From Cristatella mucedo (Eukaryota; Bryozoa; Phylactolaemata; Cristatellidae): 64,000 nt of DNA. Below the pieces are notes generated by a model. The model saw only the letters and a list, made by a program, of their open reading frames with translations, was not told where the DNA came from and searched no databases. The stretch is taken from NCBI GenBank assembly GCA_009760855.2, contig WPIO01000028.1, positions 870,001 to 934,000 on the forward strand, written 5' to 3'. The translations under genes were made by a program, and so were the position numbers. Of the stretch, positions 1-13,221 are shown in pieces (the stretch's first letter is position 1; every line of letters starts with the position of its first letter).

Positions 1-126
1 TTGGGCCTTGATGGGAAGTTAAGACCTTTGCAGTTGTGCCTTCGGCTGTGATTCGTGCTGGTAAAACCCCTCGGTGACGTTCATGAGGGACGACTGCGGA
101 CGTGTGCGGTTTTGTTGCGTCTGCAG

Positions 127-3100
127 TTCCTGGATGCCGTGAAATTCTTTGAGCTGGGCCTGGAGATCAATGCTCTGCACACGGGCGCCTGGTTTTCGTG
201 CGGCTGTGCAGCCATGGCAGCCGGCGAATACCAGAAGGCAGCTCGATCTTTCCAGCGCTGTGTCTCCATCGAAAGCGACGTGAGTCTTTTTCTCTCCTCT
301 GGCAGCACTTCACGGCGTTCTTTCTCGGGTCGTCTTGTAGCGCGTGTATCTTGCGTTGTAGAATTTCGAGGCGTGGAATAATCTGGCTGCCGCTTATATC
401 AGGTCTCACCAGAAGTAAGGGGCCTGTTTTTGCTTTTCAATTGGAACACTTTTTGGTGTCCCTGCAAGCTTTAAGCCTTCTTTAAGCCACTTAAATCGAG
501 AGTGACCCGTCGTGAGGGGTGCATGCGCTAGTGGTGCTTCGCTTGTCAGCACTGCTGATGTGCTTTGCAATAACATATCACAGTACTGACAAGGGTCGCA
601 CCGATGGCACTATCCTTGACTGAGGCGGCCGGGCTGCAGAATGGCTGTGCGCAACTGCTGCCAAAGCAGGTTGTGGTCTGCTGTAAATCGTTCATATCAC
701 AGCCCTGCTTTGGTAAGAGTGGCTCACATTGCACGCAGCTACAGCCTTTCGCTCTTGAGCCTGTGTGTGAGCGGGCAGCCGTGGGGGCGAGCGAATCCCA
801 CCTGCGCGTGCTTGCATGGCTCGCTGGGACGCTGCTCATCAAAGCCGCTGTGATCTGGTGCGCTGTGTCACATCACAGCTGCTTTGGTGAGTAGCGCCAC
901 AGCGCAGGCATTAGCTCTCTGCCCTGCTGCCTCTGCCGGTTGCCACACCCCAATCAGTAAACAGGTGACAACATAACCTGCCCGTGCCGAGTCAAAGGCT
1001 TCCTTTTAACTGGCTTTCAGGGAGCCATGGTGCGTGCTTAATGCCAAAGCTCAGCTCCAGCCATCGCTCAGAGTGAACCTTCGTGGAGACCTGCTCATGC
1101 TGCTATTGCGCTCTTTTTTTTGCCTAGGCCTCGAGCTCTCGCTGTGCTTGAAGATGCATTGAAATGCAACTACGAAAATTGGCGCGTGTGGGAAAACTAT
1201 CTTGTGGTAGGTCGATTTCCTTCGGCATCCAGAAGGCTATGCTGCGGGCAGAGTTGCAAATCGTGCAGCCTTTGGGGATAGGTGCAACGTTGTGTCTAGT
1301 GTAACTTCGTAGCACCGTTTCACTGTTTCGTCCCGATCTCATTGCTCCACCCACCTTACAGGCAGGTTGATCGGTGGCTGCAATGCCGTCGGGCAGACCA
1401 ACGTCGGGCCTCATATTTTCATACTTAACCTAGGGTATTCCTGACCGACGCACATTCGTGCGAGTTGCAGAAATGTCGTGTGCGTGCATTTCAGAAACGA
1501 GCTAACCTTGCTTAAACTTTATTTTCTGAGCCAGGCCTCGGCCGGTTTGTCACTGTTGGTCAGCTATGATGGTGGCGTCTTTGTTACAAGCCTCAGCTGT
1601 CGGTGGCTCCCGGCCAGAGAGAAGAGCAGGTTACCGTAGGTTTAGTGTCGTGCGTGTTTAGTATCAAGCGTGCAATAGCCAATGAGTACTATGCTCATGC
1701 TAGCAGAGTGCTCAAGCAAGTAAGATAGCACTCGTGGCAGCCGGTTCATGAGACCTTTAGCTAGTTGCCTGCTCTGTCTAAATCGCGCACAGATAAGCAT
1801 GCAAAGCACGTCGGAACAAAAAAAAGAGAGAGAACAAATTCTCTGGGGCGAGGGAGAGGTGACCGAAACAGGCACGTGCATCTTTACCTTTCTCAGCCGG
1901 CGACTGGGACGTGGCCATGTTCCGATCCCTCGCGTCTCGCTCCCACTCGGGTTCGGTCTACTCAAGCCTCCGTCAGCAGCCGACCTTCGAGCTTAGTCCT
2001 GTCACCGTTGTTGCCTCTTAAAATTGTAAATCCGTGTCCTCTAAGTGGTTGTGCAGCTTTCATTAATGTATTGCTCCTGGTGCTTATGTGGCAGCACTCC
2101 ATGTTTGTATCCTGACCTTATAAACGATTCTCGTAGGCTGTTCTGCATCCCATTGCTGTCTGCTTTCGGGGAAGTGTAGTGAAATTCGTCCATCGAATTC
2201 GTCCATCGTCCATGTACTTCGATTTTTTGCGCGTCTGCCAGTGGTTGCCTCTAGTTGAGCCTTGAACTGATTCCGTGACATGTACATGTTGCCCTTTTCA
2301 TCGAGGCACCCGTGAATTATGGGATACGACGACTGTTGTCACTTAGCTTAATTTACGACTGGAAAAAGTGTGCAGCTCATTTTCTACGACCTGCTCTCCT
2401 CACCCAGCTGGTTGGGATTTTTGCAGCATAAGTACAATTAATCAAGTATCGAGGCTGTGTTTTCGGTGAAGCGCAGGCAGTGTGTATCTGGTGCTCATGT
2501 CAGTGCTGACTGGTGGTTGGTCTGCTTCTACTTATTTCTCACCCCGGTGACCTGCACATGGCTGTCAACAAGGGCAGCCTTGGCTAAGAAGGCAGGCTCT
2601 GTGTTTTATCCTGCTCATCCCGTGGGAGTCAGAGAGACACAGTACCTCGATCAAATTTGCAAGCAGAAAATACCGTTGCCAATCATTTCGTAGGGCTGTC
2701 GTGTAGCTAGCAGTTTCTCATCTATGGGATTATGTGTGTGTTACAGCTTATGAGTTTGGTCGACTCAACCCTTGTTAGCACTCCTTCCTCAGATGCGAAG
2801 TCCAGTAGATCCGACCATTAGCCTAGGACGATGTAACTTAACTAGTTCCTGCAATCCATGCTGGTTGGCCAACGGCTGCCGACTGTCCGACTGCTGCCGT
2901 CCCAGGGTGCGTGACTTCCAGTTGGTGACGGTAAGTACTTGCTACCCATGTGTGGTGGGTGGCACTTGCGGTGCGATGTGTGTGTAAAATAGCACCGTAG
3001 AAAGCCGACTTCTGTGTGCAGGTAGATTGCAGTACTTTGACTCAACCTGCTTAGTTGCCAGTAAACCAAGTCGAACAGTGTGTACCGGAATCCTAGGTGA

Positions 3101-6100
3101 AAGCTCAGACCATTGCAACTGCCTGGCCTTTGGCTGGCAAGCCCAGTGGTGTTGCTTCTATCCTTTGACTGCGTGCTGGTGTACGCAATCAACTCCTGAG
3201 TTGTGCTAGCTTACGAGACGATTTGTAGCTGCTGTCCTTGGTTGCTTTTAGCCGATCTGTTGGCAAGAGGTTGTCGGTGTGTCCACCAGCTGTAAGCATG
3301 GCTAAGTATTGCTTTGTAAGCATTTTTTTACTTATCCGATTTGCATCGGTTTCTGAATACATTCCATGCCCTGCAATCAGCTTCCGTCTCCTGCCAATAC
3401 AGCCAGCAGATTTCTTCGCCACGATGTTATGCTTTTGTCTACATGCATACGTGCAGCCTGAAATATGTTTTTAGCATTTGTGCCATCCAGCATGCTTCAC
3501 CAGGCATGTCTTTATGCTATTTTTTTAAGTACGTTCGATCTGCTTCGGGCTGCCAATGTGGTATGCTAAATTCTGTGTGCCTATATCATCGTTCATTACA
3601 CTTGTTCCTTTTGTCGATCGATTGTGATTACAGGTTGCTACTGACTGTGGAGCATTTGATGCCGTGATAAGGGCTGCACATCGCTTACTTGACCTGAAAG
3701 ATAAATGGAACGATCCACAGGTATTCCTCGCATTGTGTGCATGCGTGCTGCGTCATGCTTTCGAGAGATAATGTCATACCCTTTGGGCCAAAATAAACCT
3801 ACCATCAGCAGGGATTGGCAGCCTGGTCTTGTTAGTGCGGTCATTGATGTCTGTATGCCTAGCCCATGGGCTGTGCGATGGAGGTAGTGAAGCCCCCTCC
3901 CCAGTGGCATGCAAGCTGTCTTCAAAAAAATCCTATCAACTGATGATGTACTCCAGGGAGTGGATGCCTTTTCACTCGGCTGTCAGTAGCCGCGTGCTTC
4001 TGATCGTCTGCCTTCCTAGGTCATCGTCATTCTCTGTCGGGCCGTTCTCGAAAACTGCAACGATATGTATGGCAAGCCAGCGCAGAGCCACAAATCGGAC
4101 TTGATGCAGCTTCTTGGAAGGCTGACTGCCAAGGTGACACCCGACGCAGACACGTGGTGCATGTATGCGCGACTACTCCTGACGGGCAGTGAGAAGGACG
4201 TGCCCGAGAATGTGGATCGGGTAAGGTGGATGGATCTGGCAGATTTCGGCATGGCTCTGGTTTAATCATTGCAGCATATACTCAGCATCAAAAAAATTTC
4301 CAAGTATGGCCGAGGTTGGCGTGGCTGTAAATTTGTTCGGGCAATGTATAAGAGGGTAGACTTCGATGCCATCCGTGCTACAGCTATTTGCAGCAAGTGA
4401 AAATATTTATTGGCAGCCCAAAAACTCATATGCTGCTGGCACGTATGCATTTATTGTGACATCGTCCCAGGACGATTCTTTATGACCTCCTTCGTGTGGC
4501 TACGCATAGATGCCACCAGTTTCTTCGTTGTCTCTTCTGCTGCAACACATTCTGCTGAGCATGAGTTTTACTTAAAGGGTCGGCCATTGGAGTAGGCCGA
4601 CTGCCTGCCTGTCGACATCGTTCCATGGTCATTCTATGTGGTACTGATTAGGCGACTGGCTGGGCCACTGCATTGCCATCAAGCAGCGACTCGTCAAAAA
4701 GTACTTCACCGACCTGGCAGTGTGCTTAGGGTCCTTAACTTGCTGACAAATGTAACGAAGCTCGAGCAAAGCATTTGAGCCTTGAGATCGAATTTGCTTG
4801 ACCAGTAGTAACTTTAGAGGACTTGTTGACAATGTGCGAAACAACAAAGCGATTCATGAAGGTTAACGTCTGCAGCAGTCGGGTCTCGTAGATGTGGGGC
4901 CTGAGACGTGGACTGGGAACACGGTAATATGAGCACGATTCGAGATGCTCAGACGAACTTCTTACTGGGCAAAAGAAAGTGAAGTGTAACTGTTAAATAG
5001 AGTCGCTAGGACTCGCTCGGCACGATTTCAGACCGGCTGTGCTTAATGGATTGCTGCAGGAGGACTGCACGAGGCAGTGAGTGTGGATCCCGACGAATAA
5101 TGGTCGTCGCATACCATAGTTTACGCTCGGAATGGTCTAAGGCTGAACTCAGGCTGTTTAACTAACATCGCTCGGCAGCCCAACAGCATGCCAGTCATTG
5201 TCGTGTGTGGGCCATTGCGTAATCCAGGATCGTCCTTTGTGGTGTTGATAAGCATGTAGCACCAATGCCTCCTTAAGTATTATTGATTTCATTCGTTGCT
5301 ATCACTATATTTAGGCACTGCAGTACCTGCACAAGTCCTACAGGTGCATCACACTCAACTCTGACTGGGACAAGGATGTTGGCAAGTGCAAGGCTGTCAC
5401 CAGTCAAATTGTCGATCTGGCCACTGGTGAGTCCAGTTAACTGCTGGCACTTGACGATTCGAGATCGCCACACTCGAATGCATGTCAATGTCATGAAGTG
5501 CATCAGCACTGCATCTTACGTGCTGGCATCAGCATCGTATTGAATCCACACCTTGCCATCCATCGATAATCTGTTTCAGTGACACAGTAGTTATGTCTTG
5601 CTACTGCCAGAAAACGTGAATGCTTATATATAAGTGCTTATTAGCTAATTTGTGATTAGCTATGGGTAATAGCCGATATGCAGCATGAGTACTGCATCTG
5701 CACTTTTGCACACCTGCAGTTCAGTTGTAAGGGAGCAGTTGACAAATATGAGTTGTTTGGGTAACTAGGACAGAAGAGGCAACTTGGATCGTTTGATTCT
5801 ATGCAGAAATATTGCAGTTCTAACCAATTGGGTATCTTCTGTTCTTTAATTCGAGCCTACCTATCAGATCTGCTCCCCCACCAGGCTAAGCATCGTACCA
5901 CACGCTTTTCGGAATCTAGTCGTTTACTTATACCTCGTACAAATTTCGAATCCTTTGGAGACCATGCCCCTAGTTCATTTTCTACCAAAGCCTGGAACTC
6001 ACTTGCGACTTGCTTCACTCCATCTCCTGACTTGACCACATTTAAAAAGAAACTAAAAACTTGTCTGATTATCTCGGGCATTTAGTGGGTACATGTGCTT

Positions 6101-6998
6101 CGTCCTTTACATGCTTACACACTGCAAGTTGCCACTAACCATTTTTGCATGCTGGCCCTAAATGTAAATATAACAGTGCATGTCACCCCCGAATCATGTT
6201 ATGCTTGTTATCATTGAACATGCTACCACTAATCATTTGATCGTGCGTCCTTGGCAGCAAATGTAACGTGCCTAGAAAGAGATTTACTTCTCTGGTGGCG
6301 CTATATCAAACTAATTATTATTATTCTGTGGACTTACTTTGCCTAAGACCTGTAGGACGAGCCGATTTACCCTGCAATCAACCCCCTAGCTAGAAATGGC
6401 ATGCCAGTGTTGTTCCTGGGGCTGAATGTACCACGGTGTAGTGAACGATAGATATTTTCTTAATTCTTAGCAATAGCTGTAGGGCAGCTGTTGTCTGCTG
6501 CTGAGCAAAGGGATGTGCATGTTAAGTTGACTTTAGATTTTGGGGTCCTCTTCTGTCTGTCCGTTGCCTTACTTTGCTGCCAGTGTCGTCGTATTATTGA
6601 GACACTGCTAAATACATATACTTGTCCTTTGAATGTTGCGTTCTCCTTGTAGCTTATATGAATGCCTACGAGTTGCAACATAATTCACAGTTGCTGTCGT
6701 CGGTGAGATTGCAATTAAAGGGAATCGTCACTCGAATACGGGTGAGTTCTTCGTGCAACGATTTGCCTCTGTCCAGCCCTGTAAGCCGTATTTGCATGTT
6801 AGCTTAATTTTTATATCGGCTTCTGTTGCTCGGTAAGCAGCAAACCGCTGACTCCTTGTTTTGCAGCAGCGGCACACCGACCCTATCACTGGCCTGTTGA
6901 ACTCGGAGCTAATGGAGCCTGTGGCAGCAGTAGAATCGGCACTGTCTGCTGTACTGGCCAAGGCTGAAACCTCACACGACCTGCCTCGTGCCAGTTGA
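127..6998 (+). CDS. TTC27: TTC27 (tetratricopeptide repeat protein 27), C-terminal part, eight exons
   Basis: Seen: eight coding exons at 127-279, 362-414, 1128-1206, 3634-3720, 4020-4220, 5315-5426, 6653-6741 and 6867-6998. All have GT-AG borders and matching phases, giving about 301 residues and a TGA at 6996-6998. The translation follows the C-terminal third of animal TTC27 in order: a TPR helix pair with GAWFSCGCAAM and FQRCVSIESD, then EAWNNLAAAYIRSHQK, then DALKCNYENWRVWENYL, then HRLLDLKDKW, and late in the protein LLSSVRLQLKGI. Known: TTC27 is a superhelical TPR scaffold of about 840 residues in vertebrates; its molecular role is poorly defined. The 5' exons lie left of the window, so the gene is partial. 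The last exon may start at 6867 or 6870 because the acceptor is a tandem CAGCAG. An AATAAA follows at 7290. The identification is firm from the succession of family motifs; the exact ends of exon 3 and exon 8 are inferred. Confidence 0.9.
415..1127 (+). other. TTC27 intron
   Basis: GT-AG intron in phase 2 of the TTC27 gene. It holds loosely similar blocks containing ATCACAG followed by TGCTTTGGTRAGTRG near 694 and 871, which may be an old tandem duplication. No coding exon is seen. Confidence 0.45.
1207..3633 (+). other. TTC27 intron of 2.4 kb
   Basis: Long phase-0 intron, donor GTAGGT and acceptor TTACAG. I see no conserved exon, no RNA gene and no recognisable transposon in it. The short open frames in it are not supported. 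Confidence 0.5.
5835..6335 (+). mobile_element. L2/CR1-type LINE 3' fragment (family A), in TTC27 intron
   Basis: The frame at about 5840-6085 reads the C-terminal end of an L2-like reverse-transcriptase ORF: LLIPRTNFESFGD, then KAWNSLATC, then LTTFKKKLKT. It is followed by a 3' tail with CCTAGAAAGAGATTTACTTC, a GGCGCTATATCAAA block and a short ATT repeat. This is a 5'-truncated, decayed copy. Other copies of the family in the window lie at 18512-18945, 19285-19790, 20820-21500, 35935-37420 and 54030-54400. Confidence 0.75.
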
Positions 6999-8860
6999 TG
7001 CTGCCGTGCTTGTGGCTAGTTTGTGTCTCTGTGCTACTTTAGGAGCCGACGTGCCCGTGTGATGCTTGAGGACTAAGGCTTTATGCCGGGTTTGATTATC
7101 GCTGGTCCTTACGTAGACAGCTTGGCCGCACGTGGAGGACAGCTTCTGTGATGACCATGCTGAGACTTGCTCATATTTGGGACATTAAGTGTCGACATTC
7201 CTCGTGGCCTAATCTTGGTCGAGTGCTAATCTTGTTCCAGTTGTGTCTGTGCTTCAGAGGAGTTTTATTTGCCTGAAGCAGATTTCTCCAATAAAAGTGG
7301 CCGGTACTTGGTAACTGTTTGACTATCTGGTTCATTCTCCAGCACAACTGGTGAGAACTGGCTACTACAGCATAGCCTAAATGAATCGCAGCACGCGATG
7401 GCTGCCAGGTAGCTAACCTGCTCCTTAAAAAATAGCTCCATGTGTGCTTATGTTAAGCTGCTACCACAGGGCGTCACTTGTGCACACTTATGCAAACCTC
7501 TGTGCCTCCATTCGTCCAGCCGTTCGTTGTGCATGTGGATTGCACTACTACTACTAACCGAAGACTCTTAGGTAAATATAGCCAATCTATAAGATCCACT
7601 TCAACGTTACGTCTGACCTATCTAAGTAGTACTATGAAATAGCAGTACTGTTTTAGGCTTGGACTTTTTAAAGTCTTGAGAGCCGTTGAGTTAAGTGCTG
7701 CTAAGGACGACTCGCCTACGTGTATCGCCTCATAATATGCCAAATAGTACGTCGCTATTTTAGTCGCATTTTGTATACTGTTAAAAGACCAGGTGGTAAC
7801 CAGGCGAAAGGCTTCAGCGGTTGCCGGCGAATTAAGTAGCATGGAATGTCCGAGTAGCGGTGCCACGTGACTTTTGGTAACCATTTAGTAATAATGAATC
7901 GTTTTACAGCGCCCAGAGAGAAGTAAATCTTCCTATTCGCTTAAAATGTGATGGAAAGGGAGCAAGCAGGCCGATCGGGTAGCGATAGTGCTAAATTTGC
8001 GAACGTGAAGGACAATTCGAGAGCAAGTGCTGTGAGGAAGGTGGTTTTTGGTTTCTTTTCAGGTGTCGTGTATTAGTTTCATTAAACTTTGCTGGTCAAC
8101 ATTTTTGGGCCAGCCCGAAGTAGCCGTTTGCCGATGGGGACATTCGTTTCGGCGAACTGATATACTAGTGCCCTATTTAACCTATTTCGTTCTTGTCGAT
8201 AAACTTAAGAAAACCTTACTCCCCATGTGTAGCAGAAGTTGCCACCCTAATTCATACGGCCCGCATGTCATTCGAAACGTATGAGGGCCGACAAACAAGT
8301 AAAAATGCTCCACGTTGCACGTTCGGAAATGTAGTCAGTAAATTTTAGCCATACGGTTCACAATAGGGGGAGTTAAGACTTTCACATGCTGGAGCTATGT
8401 ATATAACCCTTTATGTATTCTGTATGTCAAGATACTTGGTTGAGGAGGCTCGTTAAAGGATGCTTCGTAGTTGGACGGGTAGCACGCATAACATTAGCAA
8501 GTGGACAGCCGGCAAGAACCTAGTCAAATGGCACTCGGTGCTGCTTCTTACGCAAGCTGAAGGCGGCCAACGAGCCATTGACAGGTGTGGCCTCCCACCC
8601 CCCCTCCCCGATAATTCTGCGGTATGGGGACACTAATTGGGCTTGCTACCCCTGAATATTGTGTTTTACTCTTATTTGGGACATCGTTAAGCGAATAGAT
8701 TGAGCTTCGAGAGTTGTTGAGTGTACCGCAGGAGATTCAGCACGAATCCTAGGTGTGCATCGGTTTTCAAGCTACAGTTTGCCTTCCACTTTGGTCCTTG
8801 GTATAGGGTTTAAAAGGTTTTTATGCTAAGGATGCAACGGGATTCAAGGGATTCCGAATT
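6999..8860. other. TTC27 3' UTR and gene-free spacer
   Basis: After the TTC27 stop the sequence runs through a probable 3' UTR to about 7310. The rest up to 8860 shows no gene or repeat that I can recognise. Open frames of 60-90 codons, for example at 7618-7884 (-), have no family features. Confidence 0.4.
7290..7295 (+). terminator. poly(A) signal of TTC27
   Basis: AATAAA lies about 290 bp after the TTC27 stop codon and is the first perfect hexamer on this strand after the gene. Cleavage just downstream is inferred. Confidence 0.5.
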
Positions 8861-8861
8861 T

Positions 8862-9525
8862 AGGTGTCGTCTTTGACAGCGGCCTAAATTTTGAAAGTTT
8901 CATTAAGAAGACTGCCTCCACAGCTAGCCATCACGTCCGATCCCTATCACGGGGTTTGAAAAAAATTAAACTAGCTCGGTTCTGTCTCGACTAGATTATG
9001 GCAATTCTATTCTGACTGGGCTACTGAAAAAGCCACTAGCCCACAGCAGCTGGCGATCAATATGGTTGCAAGGCTAGTTGGCAAATTCCCAGAAGTTTGA
9101 CTGTGTCTCCTTTAGTGAAAGAGCTTCAATGGCTCCCGGTAGATGAACGGAAACAGAGTCGAGTTCTTAGGCTGACCCACAAGGCTCGGAACGGTTTGAC
9201 TCCATACCTTGCTGAACTGCTGCACCAGCTTCAACCTCGCGCCCTCATATGCTCTATGTGAAATGAATTAGCTGTTCCATTCCTTCGCTTAAAGATGGTT
9301 GGCAGCAGAAGCTTTTGTTCTGCAGGTCCTAAACTGTGAAGATCAATTCTACAATTCTTAGGACATTATTGCTTGAGCTGAAGTCTGTCGGCTAGCGAAT
9401 GTGTACCGAAAGCCGCGTAGGCTTTGAGTGTGCTATGGAAAACTCTGTTGCCTATAGAAAACACCCATTTAGTCTTTGTGGCTTTGCGAAGTTACAGAAA
9501 GAGCATTACATTACATTCAGCAACT
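8862..9525 (+). mobile_element. degenerate LINE reverse-transcriptase 3' end (family B)
   Basis: Decayed copy of the family B element best seen at 45896-46865. It starts with the LGVVFDS block, passes the LTHKARNGLTPYLAELLHQ block near 9175-9235 and ends with the GCGAAGTTACAGA/ATTACATTACATT tail near 9520. Frameshifts and stops throughout mean it is not coding now. Confidence 0.7.
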
Positions 9526-10565
9526 TTTACCCAGGATTGTGCACGGAAAGGAAGTAGAATGTCGAACTTACTGCAGATGACCTTAGATCATTCCTGGCCA
9601 TGAAACTAGTAGCCCGGTAACCTCCACCGGTAGGGCTGGGCTTGGGCTCTACCAGGACCGGCGTGCTAGGGTTGATAGCGTGCAAGATAAGAGGTAGGCC
9701 GAAGAGGAAAGATGGCTCCCAAATGGCAGTGCAACGACCGCAACGGGGTTGATGGACTACGACCTAGTCGGCGCTAACTCACGCGGTTACACGAAATAAG
9801 TTCAAGAAAGACTGAACCTGGCAAATGCTGGCATTTCCACTTCCGGCAAGACATGGTCAGTTGCTACCACTCTGCAATCTGGAGAGGTAGCAGCTAAGAA
9901 GTGCGCGAGGTGAGCAGCTGTTGGATAACTGAAACAGGGCCAGTTTGCACGGAGGCATTGTTCGCATGGAAACACAACCAGGTGCAGCAGGCGGTTCCGG
10001 AAAAAAGTGCCGGTTGAAGCAAAATCAGGAAAGGAGACAGAAGAGAGCGATGCAGTCCGTGTGTCTGTTCCCGCAAGAGAGAGGCGAGGTGGGAGTCGGC
10101 GACGGCCGCTCAACGGACGCCCTCGATAACAAGGATAGTCGTGCCGGATACAGTCTGTTGATCCCATAAATCCCAGGAGCAGGTGACAGGCGATGGCGAA
10201 CCATCCCAGGATGGTTTTGACAGTGGATGTGCTGTTGAACAGTCAGCGTCCAGATATCTTCATGGGATCCATACCCCTTAAAACGTGATTCTTGTCGAGC
10301 TCACTATACACGAAGGCGGAAAACGTGGAGATAGCACATGAGCTGAAGACTTGTCTCTGCAGTGAGAGAGTGAAGAGTGGCGGTGTAAAATGTCTTCGGC
10401 GGAAGTGGGTGCTAGAGGGGCTTCGTGGTTCGGTCGGCGACCTTATCCTCGTGTGCAACATTGTAACGGCAAAAAGATGCAACCGGCAGCAAAGGAGTGA
10501 CCATCGTGGCTGAAATCTGCGGCTGGCTGATTTGATCGGAGTAATCAAAATTCTTTCTTAGGAGC
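9526..10565. other. unassigned stretch
   Basis: No gene or named repeat is recognised. The block 9600-9790, with CTCCACCGGTAGGGCTGGGC and later AACGGGGTTGATGGACTACG, has the look of a dispersed repeat, but there is no second copy in the window to confirm it. Frames of about 100 codons on both strands lack family features. Confidence 0.3.
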
Positions 10566-10573
10566 ATCTAGAG

Positions 10574-11000
10574 CAGAGGTCGACAAACTCCGGGCCTTTA
10601 GGCAAGATATGACCTAGATAGTACTCCAGTCCGGCCTAACGCTCCCCCCCAGTTAGTTATCATTGGATCCGGCCTAATGTAGTTGTCAAGGTTTTATTCC
10701 CATACGTTACTGCCGGTTGTAGCTCAAGTTGTCTGTGGCCTGTGTTTATTTGTAGAACTAATATCAGTCGCTTTTATGAAACCGAAGTGGCTGACAGGGG
10801 ACGGATGATAAATGTCTACCCCAATAATTCCCGCTTGCATTCGTGAGTCTGTTGCGACTGTTTGTTCGTCTGGACACCCTCTCTCCCCCCCCCCCTCTCC
10901 CCGGCGGCCCTGTAGAGTGGGCGTGGTTTCGTCTGGCCTAGTGTGTGCCTTCTTGACCTCCTGAAATGGCCCAGCGGTCCGAATAGTTTGCCGACCCCTG
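10574..11000. mobile_element. non-autonomous hAT element (MITE), 427 bp
   Basis: Seen: the left end begins CAGAGGTCGACAAACTCCGG, and the right end read on the other strand begins CAGGGGTCGGCAAACTATTC. These are imperfect terminal inverted repeats of the hAT type. The flanking 8-mers ATCTAGAG (10566-10573) and ACCGAGAG (11001-11008) agree at six of eight positions, as expected for a decayed 8-bp hAT target duplication. Nothing inside codes for a transposase. hAT assignment rests on the CAGNGGTC termini and the duplication length. Confidence 0.8.
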
Positions 11001-11167
11001 ACCGAGAGAATGCTCGGCCAAGCTGTTAGTGGGTCCAAGCGCTGATTCTGCCAAATGTCACCTCTTCCTGTGAAACTCTACTCCCCATCATTATAAATCC
11101 TCTGAGAGAGTCCGGTGTTCTTGGTCCCTTTCAGGATGCCAAGCCTTAAACGGGATATCCATGCGAG

Positions 11168-11169
<2 letters not shown>

Positions 11170-11233
<64 letters not shown>

Positions 11234-11260
11234 GTGTGTATATATATATATATATATATC
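11170..11260. repeat. (AC)n plus (TA)n microsatellite
   Basis: About 30 AC units followed by GTGTGTG and about 11 TA units. It is a simple repeat and the open frames crossing it are artefacts. Confidence 0.97.
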
Positions 11261-12548
11261 TTGTATATAGGTGCTTACATTTTCACTGTATCGAGTTGCA
11301 ACTGCTTCTTATAATTGTTGCACACAAGCTGGTGGAGATCATAAGCGCTCTAGGAATGCCAGCCGTGTTATTGCCCACCACATGCAATCCCCTAGATTTT
11401 TGCTTTCGCGAACGCAGAAATCTCCCTTGCTTCGCCCATCTCTCAGTACTTGTTAGGTACTCTCTGATCTTTATTTTTAGTGGCAAAAGAATTTAATCTA
11501 AGCTTAACTTCTTGGAAATTTCGCTTTGCTGATAAAAGCATTCAACATAAGCGCCATTTTAGCGAGATTCGTCATCATTGGTTGGACGCCATTTTTAAAA
11601 GAAATTGCACTTTAGGGAGCTATTTTCTAATATTGTTGGCTTCCCCTACTTTTTAAGTTGAGAAAGACTGATTTATTATCAAAGGATTTATACTACGATT
11701 AATATGGTGTGCTACGTCTCGGCCTGAAGCGTCGCGAAAGGTCTTTATCGGTAGAATTTGCACTTTTTCAGCAATCTCGTGAGCTTTTGATGGCACCAGT
11801 ACACGCCAGTACATATGCAGACTATGTATACACAGATTTCCATGATGTGTAAGTTGGATGCGTACGTGTGTAGGTAAGTATTTATGCATACTTTTGATTT
11901 ATTTTTATATTAATTCGTATAAACATATATGCTCTATGTCGATTTGTATGTAGCCGTATATCCATGCGACCCGGCTAGTTAACACCCACTTTGTCCACAG
12001 AATCTCTCGCTGTGCTGAATAGTTTGTGTGGTAAAAATGCTCAGCTCCGGATCAACTCAACCAGGATAAAAGTAATTTTTGAAGCTAGTTTTTTGCGCAC
12101 TTTTTGTACGGAACGGATTGTGCACCGCTGCCACGTGTTGGTTAAACGTTCTCCGAACTCCGGTAATGAGCAGAAACCGCCACAACAAGATTTATATCAG
12201 GAGTCTACTGTACAAATCTTGGCGTTTAGCTGTCCGCACGGCCTGATAAATAATGAAAATTCTGGAAATCCGTGCAATTAAGCCCTAGCCCCAGCGTGCC
12301 TACTTATGAAATGATTTTTCCGTCGTCATCCCACTCTTGATACAAGTTCACTCCCAACGTTTTGCACCGTGCCTACATTTGCCACTTCATCGGGGATGGG
12401 CACGGCTCTACTTGCACGCACCTACATTTATGTTACGCAGATAAGCACACACGCCTATATTCAGTGGCAGAGCCATGATTTTCACCTAGGACGCAAGGCG
12501 TGTACAATATTCATGTTAGGGTAAAAGAAACTCAAAGGTTTTCATGTA
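11261..12548. other. AT-rich spacer without recognised features
   Basis: No conserved exon, RNA gene or transposon is recognised. The 96-codon frame at 11991-12281 (+) and the 78-codon frame at 11653-11889 (-) show no motif. Confidence 0.35.
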
Positions 12549-13221
12549 CAGTCGTCTCTCATTGATCGCAGTTAATCAGTTCCCGACTCTATTGCGATAA
12601 GTCAATTTTCTTCGAATTAGGATTCTTTATTTATAAATTGAATATTTTCGTACTTACCATGAACAACTTGTTCACGACCATTTAAATACGGTTTTTTACT
12701 TTACTAGAGCTCTCTGGACATGAAATAACACTCCTTTAGTCACCATTGCACTCGTATTACCCAATATATTAGACAAAATAAGAGAAAGTAAGACACATTA
12801 GAAGTTACAAATATCACATTGTTATTTTTGTACATTTAATTACACGCACACAGTTCTTACACACAGCCACTAACCTATGAAAATAGTGCAACTTGTTCGA
12901 CGACGAAGCGATTAAGATGACAGGATATACTTCACAGCTAAGAAGAGCTAGGCTACTGCTCCTCTGAAGGCACGACTTCAGCAGGAGAGTCTTCAGTTGG
13001 TGCAGTATCTTCAACAGGTGCATCGTCGTCGTCTTCCGTGCTCCGTGCTCACAGTACGTTTAATTGTAATGCAGGGTTACATAATTGACTCAGACAACCG
13101 AGCGCGCGCTGCATCATTTTCACTATCTCGATCAACTTTTTGATGAATATAAACGAATTTGAAAAAACCGAGATAGCGCGACGCCGCAAAAGTCGAAGCG
13201 CCAAGTGGCGCGGGACGACTG
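12549..13221 (-). mobile_element. pogo/Tigger-like DNA transposon remnant, 673 bp
   Basis: Seen: CAGTCGTCTC at the left end and GACGACTG at the right end form short inverted repeats, both bordered by TA (12547-12548 and 13222-13223), the target duplication of Tc1/mariner/pogo elements. Inner blocks such as GATCGCAGTTAATCAGTTCC and AAAAAACCGAGATAGCG fit pogo-type ends. On the minus strand near 12972-13043 an acidic frame reads EDDDDAPVEDTAPTEDSPAE and ends in a stop soon after, consistent with the C-terminus of a transposase. Most of the transposase gene is missing. Confidence 0.7.
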
